A stretch of DNA of 32,483 bases, taken from contig JAFTPJ010000102.1 of NCBI GenBank assembly GCA_017463405.1, positions 1 to 32,483 on the forward strand, in the 5' to 3' direction. The DNA is from Clostridia bacterium (GTDB lineage: Bacteria; Bacillota; Clostridia; Oscillospirales; CAG-272). Shown here piece by piece: positions 16,109-23,914 of this stretch. The notes under the pieces were generated by a model. That model saw only the letters and a list, made by a program, of their open reading frames with translations. It did no database searches and had not been told where the DNA came from. Position numbers and translations under genes: made by a program. Position 1 is the first letter of the stretch. The number at the start of each line of letters is the position of its first letter.

Positions 16109-17020
16109 TCATAAAACGAATGTTTTGACGGCTTTTACGGCTATACCGTTTTTGTATTCTCCAACCGCACCGATGGCAAAGAAAACACCTTTGGCATTGC
16201 AAAGCCGTACGCGCGTACCGGACGGCAGGTCGATTCCAAGCTTTTGAAGATAGATTTCACATCCGTCGCGGCAAAGCTTTTCGAAAAAGGCAGGGAGATG
16301 GATGGGCGTAAGATCGGAAAACAGTTGCTCGGTCTGGATCAAAACGGAAGCTCGACGGTTCTCGTCCATGCTCTCAAGCTCTTCGACCGTATGCGCAAGA
16401 GACAGTGGAAAACCGCAGGTTTCGGTACGCTCCAGTGATGCCATTACACCGCCGCATCCCAAAGCCGCTCCGAGATCCGCGCATAATGTGCGGATGTAAG
16501 TGCCACCCGAGCAATGCACATCCAGAATATAATCAGTCGAGGTATCTGTTTGCTCTGCCCGCAGATCAAATATCTCAATCTCACGCGCCTGCCGCTCGAC
16601 CGTTTCACCGCGACGGGCAAGATCGACCAGCTTCTGCCCCCCCACCTTCAGCGCGCTGTACATGGGAGGAATCTGTTGGATTTTTCCGCAAAAGCGGGGA
16701 AGGAGCCCGTACAGCTCCGATGCCGATGGAATAGCATGCGAGACGGTCAAAACTGTTCCTGTGATATCCTCTGTGTCGGTTGTCAATCCGAGACGCAGAG
16801 TCGCACGGTAGCGCTTGGAATCTGCGGAAAGATATTCGCATGCCTTTGCGGCTCTTCCGATCAGCACAACAAGCACCCCCGTCGCCATCGGATCCAGCGT
16901 TCCCGTGTGTCCGACGCGTCTTGTGTTGTACAAACGGCGCACTTTATTGACAATATCGTGCGAGGTGACACCCGCATGCTTGTTTACAATCAGTACGCCC
17001 GATAATTCTTCTTGTGACAT
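16109..17020 (-). CDS. truB: tRNA pseudouridine-55 synthase TruB
   Basis: A 303-residue enzyme that makes pseudouridine at position 55 in the T-loop of tRNAs. The N-terminal GVLIVNKHAGVTSHDIVNKVRR and the catalytic motif RRVGHTGTLDPMATGVLVVLIG carry the nucleophilic Asp near residue 43. YRATLRLGLTTDTEDITG and PPMYSALKVGGQKLVDLARRG follow, as does CSGGTYIRTLCADLGAALG. A short C-terminal domain is present (residues ~235-303). GGAAGG lies 8 bases before ATG. It is the last gene of the trmB-nitroreductase-truB run; in many bacteria truB instead sits with rbfA and ribF, which are not seen here. Confidence 0.96.
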   Translation of the reverse strand: MSQEELSGVLIVNKHAGVTSHDIVNKVRRLYNTRRVGHTGTLDPMATGVLVVLIGRAAKACEYLSADSKRYRATLRLGLTTDTEDITGTVLTVSHAIPSASELYGLLPRFCGKIQQIPPMYSALKVGGQKLVDLARRGETVERQAREIEIFDLRAEQTDTSTDYILDVHCSGGTYIRTLCADLGAALGCGGVMASLERTETCGFPLSLAHTVEELESMDENRRASVLIQTEQLFSDLTPIHLPAFFEKLCRDGCEIYLQKLGIDLPSGTRVRLCNAKGVFFAIGAVGEYKNGIAVKAVKTFVL

Positions 17021-17070
17021 CTTTTCAGCCTTCCGATTTATTTTAGAATCAGATGCTCCAGCGTACGCTT

Positions 17071-17613
17071 TTACACGTAATGAATACCATTTTCGCGATA
17101 GTAGGTAACGCTTCCGTCCGCAGCTTCTTCTGTAAGTTCCACCGATTCATCGGGCTTTCCGAAGGCGAGAATCTGCTGCGGATTGACTTCTGCTGGTAGC
17201 GACAGCAGTGCTTTCACATTATCAGAGGTGAAGGAGCCGATGATACATCCACCGAAACCCGCCTCGCATGCCGCAAGCATAATGGTTTGTGCACAGATGC
17301 CGACGTCCTTCTGGAATTTATCCGCACCGTCAATTACGCTGTTATCGGAGCAAATCACAATGTACGCAACGGGTGCATGTCCATCGGGGGGAAGCTTGAC
17401 ATCCTTGAGCTTACCTGCCCATCTTGTCTCGGGCAGAAGTGCCGCGCACTCCTTTTCGGTGCTTACAATACGGAATTTGAGCATTTGTAAATTGATGGAC
17501 GAGGGACAATAGCGGGCATGATCGATCCAATCCGCAAGCAGTTCGTTCGGAATTCTGACCGATTCGTCAAAGCTGCGGTAGCTGCGAGATGCTTTCAATA
17601 AATCCTTTAACAT
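17071..17613 (-). CDS. Nitroreductase-family FMN protein
   Basis: A 180-residue protein of the nitroreductase fold, probably an FMN-dependent NAD(P)H oxidoreductase acting in the cytoplasm as a dimer. Family signs are the N-terminal LLKASRSYRSFDESVRIP, in which RSYRSF matches the phosphate-binding region, ARYCPSSINLQMLKFRIV, and the late DVGICAQTIMLAACEAGFGGCIIG segment. Substrate is unknown. The ATG at 17613 is chosen because AAAGGAG lies 8-9 bases upstream; a longer frame from 17649 would overlap trmB and contain this site. It starts 20 bases after trmB. Confidence 0.85.
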   Translation of the reverse strand: MLKDLLKASRSYRSFDESVRIPNELLADWIDHARYCPSSINLQMLKFRIVSTEKECAALLPETRWAGKLKDVKLPPDGHAPVAYIVICSDNSVIDGADKFQKDVGICAQTIMLAACEAGFGGCIIGSFTSDNVKALLSLPAEVNPQQILAFGKPDESVELTEEAADGSVTYYRENGIHYV

Positions 17614-17633
17614 GATTTCATTCTCCTTTGAAA

Positions 17634-18278
17634 TTAAAATCTGACCCATGCGGAGTAGATGACTTGTCCTTTTTCGGAAAAATTTCGCTCGTATTCGGTC
17701 ATAATGTTATCCGATGCCTTGTCCGAACGGTGCAAATCTCTTGTCTGCCACTCCACGGATAATCCGCAAACGGCGAATTGCTCCAGGCTGAAATCGAACA
17801 GGGATTCGTTGTCGGTCTTGAGCTTGAGCATTCCTCCCGGCTTGATCACCGTACGGTAAAGCTCCAAAAAGCCTTGGTGTGTCAATCTTCTCTTGGCATA
17901 TCCCTTTTTGGGCCACGGATCACTGAAATTCAGATACAGACAGTCGACGGAATGGGGAATCAGCCATTCGGTCAAATTCTTTGCGTCTCCGATTAGAAAA
18001 CGCAGATTGTCGGGACGGCTGTCCTTTGCGTTCATCGCTTTTTCCAGAGCAAGACATGCCACGTCGGAAACGCGTTCCATGGCGATCCAATTATTTTCGG
18101 GATATTTTGCCGCCATACCGACCGCAAAATCGCCCTTGCCGCACCCGATTTCCAGATGGAGAGAGTGGGGCATCGCAAAATAAGTCTGCGGATCGGAAGC
18201 TTCCGTCGGAGGGGAAATCAGGATTTCCGCGCACGCCGCGATCCGCTCGGCACCGTGCTTTTTTCTTCTCATTCTCAT
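17634..18278 (-). CDS. trmB: tRNA (guanine-N7-)-methyltransferase TrmB
   Basis: A 214-residue SAM-dependent methyltransferase that makes m7G46 in the tRNA variable loop. The SAM-binding motif LEIGCGKGDFAVGMA is near residue 42, followed by NWIAMERVSD and FLIGDAKNL. The family motif NFSDPWPKKGYAKRRLTH is present with Tyr where His is usual. The C-terminal TEYERNFSEKGQVIY is typical. The first ATG is used; a second lies two codons later. It leads a three-gene operon with a nitroreductase and truB, both of the RNA-modification genes being on one transcript. Confidence 0.95.
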   Translation of the reverse strand: MRMRRKKHGAERIAACAEILISPPTEASDPQTYFAMPHSLHLEIGCGKGDFAVGMAAKYPENNWIAMERVSDVACLALEKAMNAKDSRPDNLRFLIGDAKNLTEWLIPHSVDCLYLNFSDPWPKKGYAKRRLTHQGFLELYRTVIKPGGMLKLKTDNESLFDFSLEQFAVCGLSVEWQTRDLHRSDKASDNIMTEYERNFSEKGQVIYSAWVRF

Positions 18279-18313
18279 AGATTCGTCAAATTCCTTTTTG
18301 ATAGAGTATATAT

Positions 18314-18342
18314 ATTATATCAAAATTTGCTCCGCTTTTCAA
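18314..18342 (-). promoter_or_regulatory. SigA promoter of the trmB operon
   Basis: On the minus strand TTGAAA (18337-18342), 17 bases, TATAAT (18314-18319), about 35 bases before the trmB start. Confidence 0.8.
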
Positions 18343-18370
18343 CAGAAAACAACATTTTTTCGGCAAAACA

Positions 18371-18399
18371 TTGACAGATTTTTTCTTTTTGTGTATAAT
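18371..18399 (+). promoter_or_regulatory. Orphan consensus promoter antisense to acpP
   Basis: TTGACA (18371-18376), exactly 17 bases, TATAAT (18394-18399): an exact SigA consensus. No plus-strand gene starts for about 440 bases; transcription would run straight through the acpP terminator hairpin and antisense across acpP toward comEC. It could make an antisense or small RNA, or a long comEC leader. Confidence 0.55.
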
Positions 18400-18402
18400 A
18401 TA

Positions 18403-18436
18403 GAAAACGGCTCCGAACTTGGCGGAGCACGTTTTC
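18403..18436 (-). terminator. Terminator of acpP
   Basis: GAAAAC-G-GCTCCG (18403-18415) pairs with CGGAGC-AC-GTTTTC (18423-18436) with a small internal bulge and a 7-base loop. On the minus strand it lies just after the acpP stop, and the arm itself ends in GTTTTC before TATATT. Confidence 0.7.
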
Positions 18437-18446
18437 TGTATTGGTT

Positions 18447-18671
18447 TTATGCGTTTTCTTCCAGAAAGTTTACAACATCACCGATCGTGGCGAATTTGTA
18501 AATGTCATCATCCTGAAACTCAACACCGAATTTTTCTTCGCAGATCATGACCAGATCAGCAAGCTCGATGGAGTTGATACCGAGATCATTTGCGAGATTA
18601 GACTCCATTGTGATTTCGTCGGCATCCAACTGAAGTTCTTCCACCAAAATATTTTTCAGGGTTTCAAACAT
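18447..18671 (-). CDS. acpP: Acyl carrier protein
   Basis: A 74-residue acidic protein that carries growing fatty-acyl chains on a phosphopantetheine arm. The attachment serine is residue 34 in DLGINSIELADLVM; the usual DSL triplet is NSI here. The four-helix pattern and length are typical of AcpP. The ATG at 18671 is preferred over a TTG at 18686, because GGAGG lies 8 bases before it and would be inside the longer frame. No fatty-acid synthesis genes flank it, so it is a solitary acp with its own near-perfect promoter. A dedicated carrier for another pathway cannot be excluded, but no partner gene is nearby. Confidence 0.93.
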   Translation of the reverse strand: MFETLKNILVEELQLDADEITMESNLANDLGINSIELADLVMICEEKFGVEFQDDDIYKFATIGDVVNFLEENA

Positions 18672-18735
18672 GAGCGTGTCCTCCAATTATGTATTCTTGA
18701 TTGATAGAAGGGCGTCCAAAGCCCGATACAAGATT

Positions 18736-18764
18736 ATTATATATCAAAAAATACGATTTGTCAA
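18736..18764 (-). promoter_or_regulatory. Consensus SigA promoter of acpP
   Basis: On the minus strand TTGACA (18759-18764), 17 bases, TATAAT (18736-18741), an exact consensus as expected for an abundant protein. Confidence 0.85.
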
Positions 18765-18775
18765 GTCCTTTTTGG

Positions 18776-18799
18776 AAATGTAAACAGTTTTTTACATTT
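18776..18799. repeat. Perfect inverted repeat between acpP and comEC
   Basis: AAATGTAAA (18776-18784) and TTTACATTT (18791-18799) form a perfect 9-bp inverted repeat with a 6-base spacer. It lies just upstream of the acpP -35 and 48 bases before comEC. It could be an operator for either gene; it does not match the FapR operator as I know it. Confidence 0.5.
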
Positions 18800-18846
18800 T
18801 AAATTTGTTTTCATTCATGAACACGCGAGAAAGGAGTCGAAGCATC

Positions 18847-21105
18847 ATGCATCTTTTCCATAACCGACCGCTGGCGCTTGCATGCTGGTGCTTTGCCGGG
18901 GCAGCAATTTTAATATACAATATCGATGCTGCGCTTTCGATCATCCTCGGCATTCTGCTTTTTCTCGGTGCCGCGCTGTTGCTGATTCTTTATCTGTTAC
19001 GAAAAAGAAAGCAATTGTTCCTTGGATTCCTTTGCCTTTTGTTTGCCTTTCTTGCAACGTTTTCATCCTATCAGTTTTTTTATGTGAAATGCGCTCCGTA
19101 CCGAGAATTGATCGGTGAAGAATGCACTGTCGAGGGCACTGTTCTAAAGGTCTTGAATGCAAAAAGCTACGCTACATCCTTTCACGTACAATTACGTGAA
19201 TTAAACGGAGAGCCCTGCGACGGAAAGGTGATTCTGAAATGCGAATATGCATCTGCGTTGCAGATCGGCGACCGCTTTTCCATCACAGCAACAGGAGCGG
19301 ATTTTTCCTCCGACGATGGCTATGATGAGAAGGCTTATGCACTTCCTGACGGGATACTCGGTGTAGTCATCTGTCACTCGCAAGAGAATTGCGAGATCCT
19401 TGCGGAAAAGAATCCCTCCTTGCAGATGATGTTCTGCAAATGGAATGAACAAATGTCGTTCCGTCTGGAGGAAGCAGTCAAAGGAGAGGAGGGGCATCTT
19501 GCAAATGCGCTTTTATTTGGCAACCGTGATTCACTCTCCGACAATACCGTGCTTTCTTTCCGTCGGACGGGTGTGTCGCACCTGCTTGCCTTGAGCGGGT
19601 TACACGTTTCGATCCTGATCGGTCTTTTTGAATGGCTTCTGCGAAAACTGCACGTCACAAAGCTCGGACGAGTCATCACAATTAGCATACTCGCTGTCGC
19701 GTATCTGTTTTTGACGGGATGCGCCCCCTCGACTGCACGTGCGGTGCTGATGCTTTGCATGCTGAATCTCGGATTCCTGTTGCGCTCAAATTACGATTCT
19801 TTTACAGCATTGAGCCTGATTCTTGCGGCTTTTCTGTTTGTAACACCGTATGCCGTTACCGATATCGGAATGTGGATGTCCTTTATCGCAGCTGCCTCCA
19901 TTGTCGTTTTTGCTTCCGCGTTAAATACCGCTATGAAGTCATTTTCGGAAAAGAAAAGCATACCGAGGGTGATCCGTCGTCTTCTGTCAGCCTTTATCAA
20001 CGCTCTTTTCATTGGCACTGTAGCAAACCTTGCACTGTTGCTGATTCAAGCGTTCAGCTTTGGTGAATATTCCCTGATGTCCGTTCCTGAGACGCTTCTG
20101 CTATCCGTACCGATGACACTCACTCTGATTTTCTCCATCATTGCCACGGTTGTTACACCGTTGGGCTTTATATGTAAAATCTGTGCCGGGTGGATGCTGA
20201 AAATTACCAACCTTCTCTCTGGTACGGAGGGCATTCTTCTGGCAATCGGAGATACGTTTTCGGTTATTTTGATGATCATCATCACGCTCTCACTGCTGTT
20301 TATTGCAATTTTCAAGCTCAAGCGTATTTTGCTTTGGTGTATTCTTCCCTTGGCATTATCGTTTTGTTCGGTTACGCTCTCCATGCTGGTAACGAAGTAT
20401 CAATACGACGGCGTGAAGGTCGATTACAGAATCGAAACCGGAGGAGAAGTGATGTTGTTTTCCGAAAACGGTCAATGTATCGCGGTTGATTTTTCGGACA
20501 GTACGGGAATCGGAGCCTCTGCAATTGCAGCCGCCGCAAAGGATGCCCGATGTACGGAGCTAAAGGATCTGATTATCACACATTACCATAACCGAGGCGC
20601 ATATTTTATACATCAGCTATCCGGTTTGATCCGTGTTCACAATTTGCGGCTTCCAACACCGAAAAATGCTTGGGAGGCTGCCGTTGCGGAGCGGATGACG
20701 CAGGAAGCGTCACTGTATGGAATCAATGTCCGCTATGATACGGAAGAGCTGTGTATTTCCTCGCTTTCGGTTGCAGCATCGGAGCATGAGCTTTTCTCAT
20801 CAGGGAGACATCCCGCGCTGTTGCTGTCTGTTACCGCAAACGGACAAAGCCTGACCTACGTCAACGGCTCCGTACCGGATAGCGCTTTGTCTGTCCATGC
20901 CGGGGAATTGATCAAGCGCTCCGAAATTCTGATCGTTGGAAGCACTGGACATTCCAACGATTCCGATACAACTCTGCCGCCGCTCGGAGACAGCGTTGAG
21001 ACGGTTATTCTGTCGGATGCGAGTGCTGAACATCTCCTGCCCTACAACGCATACCGCTCGGAAATACGGCAGGAGCAGTCTCAATACGTTTTTTATCTGC
21101 ATTGA
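18847..21105 (+). CDS. comEC: ComEC/Rec2-family membrane protein
   Basis: A 752-residue multi-pass protein of the family that forms the DNA-uptake channel for natural transformation. After paired N-terminal helices comes an OB-like DUF4131 region (LIGEECTVEGTVLKVLNAKS). The competence domain starts near residue 220 with GNRDSLSDNTVLSFRRTGVSHLLALSGLHVSILIG and has about eight helices. The C-terminal ~220 residues look like the metallo-beta-lactamase domain, but the metal motif is THYHNRGAYF rather than HxDxDH, so hydrolase activity is doubtful. The start at 18847 follows AAAGGAG by 10 bases; 18805 and 18820 are weaker choices. No comEA is next to it, and a strong terminator follows. Confidence 0.9.
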   Translation: MHLFHNRPLALACWCFAGAAILIYNIDAALSIILGILLFLGAALLLILYLLRKRKQLFLGFLCLLFAFLATFSSYQFFYVKCAPYRELIGEECTVEGTVLKVLNAKSYATSFHVQLRELNGEPCDGKVILKCEYASALQIGDRFSITATGADFSSDDGYDEKAYALPDGILGVVICHSQENCEILAEKNPSLQMMFCKWNEQMSFRLEEAVKGEEGHLANALLFGNRDSLSDNTVLSFRRTGVSHLLALSGLHVSILIGLFEWLLRKLHVTKLGRVITISILAVAYLFLTGCAPSTARAVLMLCMLNLGFLLRSNYDSFTALSLILAAFLFVTPYAVTDIGMWMSFIAAASIVVFASALNTAMKSFSEKKSIPRVIRRLLSAFINALFIGTVANLALLLIQAFSFGEYSLMSVPETLLLSVPMTLTLIFSIIATVVTPLGFICKICAGWMLKITNLLSGTEGILLAIGDTFSVILMIIITLSLLFIAIFKLKRILLWCILPLALSFCSVTLSMLVTKYQYDGVKVDYRIETGGEVMLFSENGQCIAVDFSDSTGIGASAIAAAAKDARCTELKDLIITHYHNRGAYFIHQLSGLIRVHNLRLPTPKNAWEAAVAERMTQEASLYGINVRYDTEELCISSLSVAASEHELFSSGRHPALLLSVTANGQSLTYVNGSVPDSALSVHAGELIKRSEILIVGSTGHSNDSDTTLPPLGDSVETVILSDASAEHLLPYNAYRSEIRQEQSQYVFYLH

Positions 21106-21109
21106 TCGT

Positions 21110-21173
21110 AAGTCTGTTTTTGCACAGCTTCCCTTGATTTACTGGGGAGCTGTGTCGAAAACAGGCTTTTTTC
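21110..21173 (+). terminator. Long terminator hairpin after comEC
   Basis: AAGTCTGTTTT (21110-21120) pairs with AAAACAGGCTT (21158-21168), and inside it GCACAGCT with AGCTGTG, continuing CCC/GGG. The stem ends in a six-base T-run. It separates comEC from dpaA. Confidence 0.85.
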
Positions 21174-21219
21174 ATATACTGTTATCGGTATATCAGTTCA
21201 ATGCGAAAGGTAACATCAT

Positions 21220-22137
21220 ATGAAAACACAACACACACTGTTCCAAGTCGCTGTTTTGGGCGGAGATCGTCGGCAGGTGTCCATGATACGGGAGCTTGCG
21301 GGCTATGGTTATTCCGTATGCATCTGGGGCTTCGGAGCGCAAGTATTCGGCGTTGATGACGACGTGCAAGTTTTTCACGATTGGAAGGATGCCATCGCCG
21401 ATGCAGCGGCAGTGATCCTGCCGCTGCCCGCAACCCTCGACGGCATCAGAGTCAATTCTCCCGATATCGCAGAAAATGCAAGACCGCGCCTGGACGTACT
21501 GTTCCGTGAAATGGAAGGAATGCTTTTGTTGGGAGGGAAGTTGTCGGAGGAGTTGCAATGTCATGCCGCGTTGCATGATATTGAATGTATTGATTATTTT
21601 GCATCCGAGCCGTTACAATTAAAAAACGCCCTCGCGACGGCAGAGGGGGCGATTTCCATCGCCATGAAGGAGATACCAACAACGATCTGCGGAACGCATA
21701 TGGCGGTGATTGGTTACGGTCGCATCGGAGAGCTTCTGGCGCACAGGCTTCACGTGCTCGGGGCAAAGGTCACAGTATACGCAAGACGTGAGGAGGCACT
21801 GACGCGTGCCTCAATGGCACATTTGAATACGGTAAAGCTTAACGGAGAGTCGCTGATGCATATCAGAAAAGGGAACCGTGTGATCTTTAATACAGTACCG
21901 GAATGTCTGTTTGACGAGCGTGTGGTACAGACCCTCCCAAAGGATTGCATTTTTATTGATCTTGCATCAGCACCGGGAGGGATAGATCATCTTGCGGCGC
22001 AAAAAGCATCTCTTCCGACAATCTGGGCAACCGCGCTCCCCGGGAAATATGCACCGGAAAGTGCGGGAACGTATATCGCGCAAACGATCCGATCCATTCT
22101 GAAAGAGCGCAATTGCTCCGAATCGATCGGTGAATGA
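21220..22137 (+). CDS. dpaA: Dipicolinate synthase subunit A
   Basis: A 305-residue protein of the SpoVFA family. With DpaB it converts the lysine-pathway intermediate made by DapA to dipicolinic acid, which fills the spore core as its calcium salt; synthesis occurs in the mother cell. The N-terminal domain (residues 1-140) begins VAVLGGDRRQVSMIRELAGYGYSV. The C-terminal Rossmann fold has MAVIGYGRIGELLAHRLHVLGAKVTVYARR near residues 160-190 and IFIDLASAPGGID. The ribosome site is AAAGGT. A SigE/SigK-like -10 string, CATATACT, lies at 21173-21180, but no matching -35 was found. dpaB follows after 20 bases. Confidence 0.95.
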   Translation: MKTQHTLFQVAVLGGDRRQVSMIRELAGYGYSVCIWGFGAQVFGVDDDVQVFHDWKDAIADAAAVILPLPATLDGIRVNSPDIAENARPRLDVLFREMEGMLLLGGKLSEELQCHAALHDIECIDYFASEPLQLKNALATAEGAISIAMKEIPTTICGTHMAVIGYGRIGELLAHRLHVLGAKVTVYARREEALTRASMAHLNTVKLNGESLMHIRKGNRVIFNTVPECLFDERVVQTLPKDCIFIDLASAPGGIDHLAAQKASLPTIWATALPGKYAPESAGTYIAQTIRSILKERNCSESIGE

Positions 22138-22157
22138 AAGACTCGAGGTGAATTATT

Positions 22158-22718
22158 ATGTTAGGATATGCACTTTGCGGTTCCTTTTGTACGCATTCGC
22201 AAACTTTGGCAGAATTGCGGAATCTAATAAAAGAAGGATACGAGATACAACCGATCATGAGCGAGACGGTGTGGTCAACCGACACACGTTTCGGAACGGC
22301 GAAGCTGTTGCGTGAGGAGGTGGAAACACTGTGCGATAAAAAAATCATTCATACCGTACTGGGGGCAGAGCCATTGGGACCCAAGGCACCGTTGGATGCG
22401 TTAATTGTTTCTCCGTGTACCGGAAACACCCTGGCAAAGCTGGCAAACGGTATTACGGATACCTCCGTATGTATGGCAGTAAAGGCGCACCTGCGGTGTG
22501 ACCGTCCACTGATTCTTGCACTTGCATCCAATGATGCATTGTCTGCAAATCTGAAAAACATCGCAACCATGCTTTCACGCAAATGTGTGTATTTTGTTCC
22601 GATGAATCAGGACGATCCCGAAAAAAAGCCACATTCTCTGGTGGCGGATTTTTCGCTCCTGCGCCCCACGCTTCATGCGGCGTTCGAGGGAAGACAGTTT
22701 CGCAAGCTCTTTTTATGA
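22158..22718 (+). CDS. dpaB: Dipicolinate synthase subunit B
   Basis: A 186-residue flavoprotein-fold subunit of dipicolinate synthase (SpoVFB family). It has GYALCGSFCTHSQTLAELRNL at the N-terminus, TDTRFGTAK near residue 42, DALIVSPCTGNTLAKLANGITD in the middle and ILALASNDALSANLKNIATML later, all typical. It works with DpaA, encoded 20 bases upstream. Presence of this pair is strong evidence that the organism forms true endospores. The ribosome site is GAGGTG about 11 bases before ATG. A GGAGGCTC...GAGCCTCC hairpin follows. Confidence 0.95.
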   Translation: MLGYALCGSFCTHSQTLAELRNLIKEGYEIQPIMSETVWSTDTRFGTAKLLREEVETLCDKKIIHTVLGAEPLGPKAPLDALIVSPCTGNTLAKLANGITDTSVCMAVKAHLRCDRPLILALASNDALSANLKNIATMLSRKCVYFVPMNQDDPEKKPHSLVADFSLLRPTLHAAFEGRQFRKLFL

Positions 22719-22758
22719 TTTAAGGCAACATCGCAAAAATCAGATAATACAACCGATT

Positions 22759-22793
22759 GGAGGCTCCGTTGCATGATGCATTTGTGAGCCTCC
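22759..22793 (+). terminator. Hairpin after dpaB
   Basis: GGAGGCTC (22759-22766) pairs with GAGCCTCC (22786-22793), with an inner TGCATGATGCA palindrome in the loop, followed only by TGTTTCAT. A weak terminator; it overlaps a candidate sporulation promoter for the next gene. Confidence 0.5.
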
Positions 22794-22807
22794 TGTTTCA
22801 TATGCTA
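22778..22807 (+). promoter_or_regulatory. Candidate sporulation (SigE/SigK-type) promoter for the M50 gene
   Basis: GCATTTG (22778-22784), 14 bases, CATATGCTA (22799-22807). The -10 fits the SigK form CATANNNTA, and the -35 matches 5 of 7 positions of the SigE form [GT][AC]ATA[TA]T. Predicted start is about 20 bases before the gene. Confidence 0.35.
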
Positions 22808-22833
22808 TAGAAATACGATGAGTGGAGCAGATG

Positions 22834-23436
22834 ATGAAAAAACGAAAATTACTGATTCAACCGATGGTGTTTGTGTTTTTGATCGGAACGCTTTTAACCG
22901 ATCGCAGCGGTGTCGGAGCATTGACAATGCTTGCTGCGTTCCTTCATGAGGGCGGACATTTGCTGGCGGCAAAAATTATGCAAATTCCGTTGCGGAATTT
23001 GCGTCTGGATCTTTTGGGGGCACGTCTTGACGTTGCAGGACGGATCGTTTCCTACAGCGAGGAATGGCTCTTGTGCGCTGCAGGTCCGATTACGAGCCTT
23101 TTATGCTCGGCACTCGTCGCTCCCTTTTGGCAGCTGTCGCAATTTGCGGTGATCTTCTCCTGTGCTTCGCTTTTGTTGGGGCTTTTGAATTTGCTCCCGA
23201 TCACAACCTTTGACGGCGGCAGAATGCTCGAGAGTTTTTTACTCTCATTCACCACGATAGAAAATACACGACGGATTATGAAAGGATTTACGTTCCTGTT
23301 CCTGTTTCTTCTCTGGGCGAGTGCCGTATACTTTTTGTTGCGTTCAAATGACGGATTGTCTCTTTTATGCTTTTCCATGAGTCTGTTCGGACGATTCTTT
23401 GAAAAGGAAACGTCGGAAGGTTCATCGATAAAATAA
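22834..23436 (+). CDS. M50 site-2 metalloprotease, SpoIVFB-like
   Basis: A 200-residue membrane metalloprotease with the zinc motif HEGGH (HExxH) in FLHEGGHLLAAKIM near residue 40 and the second motif LLPITTFDGGRMLES near residue 130, where Asp is the third zinc ligand. About five hydrophobic segments surround these, so it should cut substrates within the membrane. SpoIVFB of this family processes pro-SigK in the mother cell; the next-door dpaAB genes support a sporulation role, but this version lacks the C-terminal CBS domain of Bacillus SpoIVFB and no spoIVFA gene is adjacent. The ATG at 22834 has GGAG 6 bases upstream; 22831 (ATG) and 22822 (GTG) are less likely. Confidence 0.85.
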   Translation: MKKRKLLIQPMVFVFLIGTLLTDRSGVGALTMLAAFLHEGGHLLAAKIMQIPLRNLRLDLLGARLDVAGRIVSYSEEWLLCAAGPITSLLCSALVAPFWQLSQFAVIFSCASLLLGLLNLLPITTFDGGRMLESFLLSFTTIENTRRIMKGFTFLFLFLLWASAVYFLLRSNDGLSLLCFSMSLFGRFFEKETSEGSSIK

Positions 23437-23460
23437 AAAAGAGGATCTGTGTCCTCTTTT
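23437..23460. terminator. Bidirectional terminator between M50 and XRE genes
   Basis: AAAAGAGGA (23437-23445) and TCCTCTTTT (23452-23460) form a 9-bp stem with a 6-base loop. A-runs and T-runs on both sides suit both convergent genes; it overlaps the ends of both. Confidence 0.85.
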
Positions 23461-23768
23461 TATTTTACCAGTGCTTTTACAATGGAGATAACGCTTTCCA
23501 ATTGTGTATCATCCAGCTTTTTGACATTCTCAATCAGCTGTTGCACTTTTTCAGGATTTTTTGTGTCGGTATCAAAGAAATCATGTGGGGCGATTCGCAG
23601 ATATTCGCAAATATAAAAAAAGGTTCCCATGGAAGGCATGGCCTTGCCTCTTTCGATATTATTGATATAACTCGGATTTTGTCCGATTGCAAGGCTCATC
23701 TCGCGTGCGGAGATTCCTTTTTGATTCCTCAATTGACATAACCGCAATGCAAATTCTTCTTCATACAT
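23460..23768 (-). CDS. XRE-family helix-turn-helix regulator
   Basis: A 102-residue DNA-binding protein. Residues 5-65 are a Cro/CI-type helix-turn-helix (LRNQKGISAREMSLAIGQNPSYINNIERGKAMPSM, then ICEYLRIAPHDFF). The last ~35 residues form an amphipathic helix (VQQLIENVKKLDDTQLESVISIVKALV) likely used for dimerisation. It faces away from the LURP-one/ABC exporter operon and shares with that operon's promoters the sequence GGTATA, so it may regulate both. AGGAGGTGA lies 8 bases before the ATG, a very strong ribosome site. The ligand or signal is unknown. Confidence 0.9.
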   Translation of the reverse strand: MYEEEFALRLCQLRNQKGISAREMSLAIGQNPSYINNIERGKAMPSMGTFFYICEYLRIAPHDFFDTDTKNPEKVQQLIENVKKLDDTQLESVISIVKALVK

Positions 23769-23802
23769 GCTTCTGTCACCTCCTATGCTAAATATTATAT
23801 CC

Positions 23803-23871
23803 TATACCATATCAAATAATATCGAAACAAATGCGTTAAAACTATTGACATAAGTGATATAATATGGTATA
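23803..23871. repeat. Inverted TATACCATAT / ATATGGTATA operator candidate
   Basis: TATACCATAT (23803-23812) and its exact reverse complement ATATGGTATA (23862-23871) lie in the divergent promoter region. A third, partial copy, ATGGTATAATGT, is at 23934-23945. Each copy overlaps or abuts a -10 element, as expected for a repressor site; the neighbouring XRE protein is the natural candidate. Confidence 0.5.
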
Positions 23872-23873
23872 AT
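23845..23873 (+). promoter_or_regulatory. Upstream tandem promoter P1 of the exporter operon
   Basis: TTGACA (23845-23850), 17 bases, TATAAT (23868-23873): exact SigA consensus. The -10 is embedded in ATGGTATAATGT. Confidence 0.8.
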
Positions 23874-23914
23874 GTAAAAAACGAAGGATTGAAAGTTGTA
23901 TCCGAAAAATACTA

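Noticed and set aside
21110-21173. Possible tRNA or other small structured RNA
   Set aside because: It is one long hairpin with a T-run, lacking T-loop and anticodon features; it is a terminator.
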